Shown here one piece after another: positions 60,040 through 64,000 of a stretch of 64,000 bases of DNA; position 1 is the stretch's first letter, and every line of letters begins with the position of its first letter. The notes below the pieces were generated by a model. That model ran no database searches and had not been told where the DNA came from. It saw nothing but the letters and a program-made list of their open reading frames with translations. This stretch comes from Apodospora peruviana (taxonomy: Eukaryota; Ascomycota; Sordariomycetes; Sordariales; Lasiosphaeriaceae). The stretch covers positions 2,170,001 to 2,234,000 of the forward strand of contig JAUEDM010000004.1 of assembly GCA_033439685.1 (NCBI GenBank), in the 5' to 3' direction. A program made the position numbers and the translations under genes.

Positions 60040-60553
60040 GAAAATAGACCATTTCCCGACATGTAGGGGTCGACTTGTTAAGAGTAATATCCATAAACGA
60101 TATAGGGTGATAGTAGGGAACTGTCTAACCGAATCACCCCGTGGTTCCAACCAGTTCACAATATACCCACTTACCTCTCTGGTTCGCACAGATCAACCAG
60201 TTCCCCAGTCAACAGATCCGAACAAGTTTATTCAACGTGACGAAATCTACATCACCGGGCGAGTACAAAACGTGAGAAACAAGGCTCCGTATATCCCTTT
60301 ATTCTGTAACACTAAAGGTCTGTCCCTGTCCCGACCCGTGGACCAAATAAATACCAAAATGATATCCCCACTCCTTTCATCCCTGAACCCAAAATTTCCT
60401 CCGTTGATGAACCCTTTGCGGCGATACCCTAGACGCCATATACCCAAAATGCCTGAAAATAGGGGGGTAGTGTTTATGTTGTATGGGTGGTATCCTTTTT
60501 ACAAGAGAGGCCGAGAGAAAAGAAACGATATAAGAAACCAGTACCAGAAATCA
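60040..60553. other. convergent intergenic region
   Basis: 3' flanks of the BSP gene (+) and the one-TM protein gene (-). AT-richer; no gene seen. Confidence 0.55.
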
Positions 60554-61777
60554 CTATGCTCGCACCGCGCTGTCGCTCTCGCTTACTTGGCTGCCCACCT
60601 CGGACCAGCTGTTAGGAGTGGCCACTCCGTCTCCATCTTCGCTCAAGACATCATAATCACCGTCCTTGGAGGAGGTCGCATAGTTCCCAATGTCCTCGCC
60701 AGAGCCGGCAAGCGACGCCGAATCAGTCGGTGTAAGATCGCCGGTGCTGATAACTTCGGGTTCGGACACAACGGAGAGCGGCGCGGCGGGTGATTCCGGC
60801 AGCGGGGAATAGAAGCTGGGTTTAGACCCTTGGGCCCAGGCTTGGATGGACGCATGGGCATCTTGGCGGTCTTCTTGGCCGGCCGTCATGTACTCATCGT
60901 CGGCGAGCTCCCGCTCTAGAGTCACGCTTCGGGCTTCCATCATAGACGGTGGCCGAGAATCCTCTTGCTCAACTGTAGTAGCAGGCCCGCTCCGCGGCTG
61001 CGAGTCGAAATCAAAAAGGACATCAGGGACAACCGGCTTCGACCGAGGGGAGATAGTATGGGAAACGGTAGATCTGCCGTCCCGAGGGGTGGCGTCGTAA
61101 ATGTCGGACATGATCTCGTCATGACCGGGTGATAGTAGACGCGCGGATTCCGCCTCGGCTTCTCGCGCCATGTCATGTCGATCGTCGAGCTCAATACCAA
61201 ACTCGTCGCCAAAGGCATTCGCCACCATGGATGCGTTGAGGCCACGGACACCCTCGAGCGGGCCGCGGCGCCTGACAACCCCCTGGTCGACACCGCTACT
61301 GCCCCAAACATCTGCTCCGGTGTTGTAAACGAACGTTCCGCGCTCAACAGCCATTTTATCCTCCTGTAGGAAGTCGTCAAAGGTTGAGGCGCGGCTGAGC
61401 GATCGACGAGGCTGTTGTTGGGATTCCCTGCGCTTCTTCTCCTCCATCTCCTCACGACGGGCGTTCCAATACATCAATTCTTCTCGCTGTCTCCTTTTCG
61501 TCTCCTCGTCAGCTTCTACTCCTTGGTCAGCGCCCAGCACGCCTCGCGACTGTAAAAAGCCCTCAGCATCTTCGGGGCGATTGAAGAGGGGATCGTCCTG
61601 TCTGCCTGGGTCGACATTGTCTCCTAGTGAGTGAAGGGCGATGGCGATGCGTCGGCGAAGGTCTTCGGCCATGCGGCGGATCTCGGGTGATTCGTATACG
61701 GCGATGGCAGCAGCAACGGCCACCGAGACGGCGATGATGCCGGCTGAAGCAAGTACAGCTTGGTTAACTGGGGGCAT
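60554..61777 (-). CDS. conserved fungal single-TM protein of unknown function
   Basis: A single exon of 407 residues. The start at 61777 (MPPVNQ) was chosen because the frame upstream lacks ATG and the hydrophobic segment begins right after. Residues 7-27 (AVLASAGIIAVSVAVAAAIAV) form one membrane span or signal anchor, followed by a basic amphipathic helix (EIRRMAEDLRRRIAIALHSL) and the block FNRPEDAEGFLQSRG. A helical charged stretch follows (DEETKRRQREELMYWNARRE), then a long acidic, Ser-rich region, probably disordered and cytosolic, ending in AVRA. I associate the N-terminal part with a widespread Pezizomycotina family without known function; I infer an organelle-membrane anchor, organelle unknown. 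Confidence 0.75.
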   Translation of the reverse strand: MPPVNQAVLASAGIIAVSVAVAAAIAVYESPEIRRMAEDLRRRIAIALHSLGDNVDPGRQDDPLFNRPEDAEGFLQSRGVLGADQGVEADEETKRRQREELMYWNARREEMEEKKRRESQQQPRRSLSRASTFDDFLQEDKMAVERGTFVYNTGADVWGSSGVDQGVVRRRGPLEGVRGLNASMVANAFGDEFGIELDDRHDMAREAEAESARLLSPGHDEIMSDIYDATPRDGRSTVSHTISPRSKPVVPDVLFDFDSQPRSGPATTVEQEDSRPPSMMEARSVTLERELADDEYMTAGQEDRQDAHASIQAWAQGSKPSFYSPLPESPAAPLSVVSEPEVISTGDLTPTDSASLAGSGEDIGNYATSSKDGDYDVLSEDGDGVATPNSWSEVGSQVSESDSAVRA

Positions 61778-61918
61778 CTTTGAGATACAAAGCAAGACAA
61801 GCTCTAGGGCAGGTGTGGGTAGTGGAGTGAAGTCAAGAAGAGCCAAAGGTGAAGAAACGACGACAGATTATCAATATCGAATGTATCTGTTGACAGGTAG
61901 ACGAAAGAGAGAACAAAT

Positions 61919-62140
61919 CTAGGCGCTTTGGTCGACAGTGGTCGAGAGAGGACGAGTGATTGCGTGGTCCTCGGATAGGTGTTTCGCCACCTTCCGAAGG
62001 CGAGCTTGATGATTCGCACCTGATTGCGCGGGGTTGTGACCAGGGGTTTCCGGGAGCACAACTGATGAATAACAGGAGGCGACGGGATCTCGCAGAAAAT
62101 AACTGTCTTTCTTACCTTTCGCCGCGATTGGGACGGGCAT
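61919..62140 (-). CDS. possible small ORF or upstream ORF
   Basis: An ATG at 62140 opens a 73-codon frame (MPVPIAAKGKKD...) on the minus strand, ending at 61919. A GTAAGA donor at 62115 and a CAG acceptor at 62020 would remove 96 nt in phase and leave a 41-residue protein (MPVPIAAKGANHQARL...). I recognise no family. It lies 142 nt upstream of the start of the one-TM protein gene on the same strand, so it may simply be an upstream ORF in that leader. Confidence 0.25.
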   Translation of the reverse strand: MPVPIAAKGKKDSYFLRDPVASCYSSVVLPETPGHNPAQSGANHQARLRKVAKHLSEDHAITRPLSTTVDQSA

Positions 62141-62937
62141 TTTGCTGGTATCAGATGGTGGTTTTTCAATCCCAACTCAAACGACCCGAGAGATCTTCGG
62201 TGTGGGCGGAAGGGAAAAGGAAGAGGTGATGGATGCAAGAGGGGCGGGCAGACACTTCAGGACATGCCCTGGGAGAGGGAGCGCTGGTCACCCTGGCTTA
62301 TAACAAACCTGAACCTACTAGTGTAGGCGTTCTGGTGTTATGAAGTGCATGACATGGCAGTTGGCTGGTTGCTTCTTCCCATCGATCAGGTAATGGAAAG
62401 CAGTCAGGGCAGTCAACCACCAAGCAAAGTTAACAGGACGCAGAAGGAAGGGCACGGGGGGCCCATCGGGGCGGAAGTTTGTGAGGGGCACACGCGGATA
62501 GCTGAGGCTAATGACGAGGCAAGCTTCAAATGGGCCTGCAGCGTGGGCGATAAGCTACCAACTGGGATGCACAGTGGCAGTCCATTGGGTCTAGCGTCAT
62601 GCGCCCCGCTTCTTTCGAACGGCCAAGGCAAGACGTTTTGACGTCCACGGAATTTCTTCAGAGACAAAACATCACTATCGGCCAGAGCCTTGTTGCATTT
62701 TGACAGCTTTACACAAGCTTTAATTTTCGAATGCCATAAGTGAGGTGCATTTGTACGAAGCAGCGAAACGGCAAATGTTGATGAGAATGGACGATCGAAA
62801 ACATAACTGAGAGAGGCACAGCATCCCGTTTTGCCACTGTGACTGGCCCAACAAGGCCTCCCTCCCTCCCATCTATCGTGGCTTGGGCAGTTGAGTAATC
62901 CGTATGCGGAACGGTCGACGGCAATAAGAGTACGGAA

Positions 62938-62955
62938 TACCTACCTAGGTAGGTA
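62938..62955. repeat. 18-nt perfect palindrome
   Basis: TACCTACCTAGGTAGGTA reads the same on both strands. Shorter versions of this motif are scattered in other gene-free parts of the window. Confidence 0.9.
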
Positions 62956-64000
62956 CATAACTTCAAGCGGAGCCTGGTGAGCGGTGGCGTAATTCCATTT
63001 GGAGTTTGTTACCGATCGAGAGACAGGAGTCAACTCTCGTGATGGTGCGTACTGCAAGAGCAAGACTTGCAGGTTCTCCTTCTCTACTGTAAACTCGAGA
63101 GGATTTCAGACGAGGCCGGCCGGTAACAACATTTCCTGCAAGACAACGGTTATCAATGGATGAGAAAATATAAGGAAATATGAGGTTCTCCAAGTACTTC
63201 TTTTTCACTTAGCCTAGACCGCGTCTCCCTCGAGGCCAATCCGCTATATTCAGACCTAGCAGTTCATACTTTTTAATTAGGGCAATAACATCTACTTTTC
63301 TAGCCATTTCGTGTTTAGAAGTGTACTTAATTATTACGTTTATAAGAGATAATCCTAGATTAATATACGCGTTCTAAGATAGGAATGAATAACTTGGCAT
63401 AGGCAGATGTTACTTAGGTATATACAAAGTATCAAAGCTCCGATGCTATGATAGAGACTCGTTAATCTTACGGCGTGTGACGGTTGGTGCGATTGAGCCT
63501 TGATTGAATTGATTGCGACCTTCAGCGGTATATAACCCATTAGAATTCCGAAGGTTAGCACCTTTGGTATTCTGGCATCCTTTTGCGATTGAGTGGGGTT
63601 TGGTGTAATGGTTTGGGTCATTGCACTGGCTCGTCACACGACGTATCAAAAGCAGTGTAGCCTGGGATAAATACTCGTACCTTACATAGGTACCTACTGA
63701 GCTGTTCCGCCGCACCTCTTATATAAGAAGACAACGTCAACCTTCAACCCCTATAATTCACCTCAGTAACTTTAACACTAATGACAGCCCAGTTCAGTCG
63801 AACCTACTCAGAGTCTCAAGAATACCGAGGGTGTGGAGACAAGACAGACTCGGAACTCGGCAGTCAACCTCTCCACCAAAACGGGGGTTCGAAATACCGG
63901 ATATAGCGGACACCATTTCTCAAGCTGAGGTCCACACCCGAGTCCATCACACAAAAGCTTGTGATTTTTACTGTTCGCAACATTACCTGAGTGAGCTAGA

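Larger units (their letters stand above)
61778..64000. other. gene-poor end of the window
   Basis: Apart from one weak small ORF (listed next), I see no gene. The stretch contains an 18-nt perfect palindrome at 62938-62955 and a distinctly AT-rich block at about 63230-63440. The right edge may hold part of a gene that starts beyond the window. Confidence 0.5.

Noticed and set aside
63230..63720. AT-rich block as a mutated transposon
   Set aside because: The base composition is suggestive, but no transposase fragment, terminal repeat or duplicated end can be shown in the window.
1..64000. Secondary-metabolite cluster, CRISPR array or bacterial-type operon
   Set aside because: No synthase genes, no regularly spaced repeats with unique spacers, and all genes have the structure of individual eukaryotic units.

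Overview
This window is nuclear DNA of a filamentous ascomycete (Pezizomycotina), most likely a Sordariomycete. The genes are separate rather than in operons. Most coding regions are split by short GT...AG introns, mostly 48-120 nt, often with a CTAAC/CTGAC-like branch site. The proteins are typical fungal ones: Stu1, Fyv7, an Rga-type LIM-RhoGAP, an Egh16-like secreted protein and a CYA-5-like PPR protein. I resolved 17 protein-coding genes and one tRNA. Every exon chain was worked out by hand, and each sums to a whole number of codons with one terminal stop.

Layout. 1-5705 has no gene I can support. 5706-12572: the NEDD8 E1 regulatory subunit (-), divergent from a HEI10-type meiotic RING E3 (+), then an Egh16-like secreted protein (+). 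13566-18334: eIF3g (-) and a large PH-domain protein (-). 18335-21916 is gene-free and holds a 181-bp MITE-like element with perfect 42-bp terminal inverted repeats. 21917-31895: a coiled-coil protein (-), an L-2-hydroxyglutarate dehydrogenase-like oxidoreductase (+), a DUF2415 protein (-), and mitochondrial Hsp70 (+) divergent from it. 32893-39514: SRP68 (-), divergent from a 1,304-residue mitochondrial PPR protein (+), with a heptanucleotide minisatellite in the shared promoter. 40139-45550: tRNA-Val(CAC) (-), an Atos/DUF4210 protein (-) and FYV7 (+). 46630-61777: a LIM-RhoGAP (-), a 4.2-kb gene-free stretch, the CLASP protein Stu1 (-), a basic-secretory-protein-family putative metalloprotease (+) and a conserved one-TM protein (-). 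The last 2.2 kb has only one weak small ORF.

Functionally this is a housekeeping segment: mitochondrial proteostasis and expression (Ssc1, PPR protein), translation and targeting (eIF3g, SRP68, tRNA-Val, Fyv7 for rRNA processing), neddylation, microtubules and polarity (Stu1, Rga-type GAP) and meiosis (HEI10, possibly the Atos protein). There is no secondary-metabolite cluster, CRISPR array or autonomous transposon. The items most worth a second look are the HEI10 introns with unusual 5' splice sites (one GC-AG), the MITE-like element, the Egh16-like protein with a His at its predicted mature N terminus, the repeat-built tail of the PPR protein, and the metalloprotease-like BSP protein without a signal peptide.
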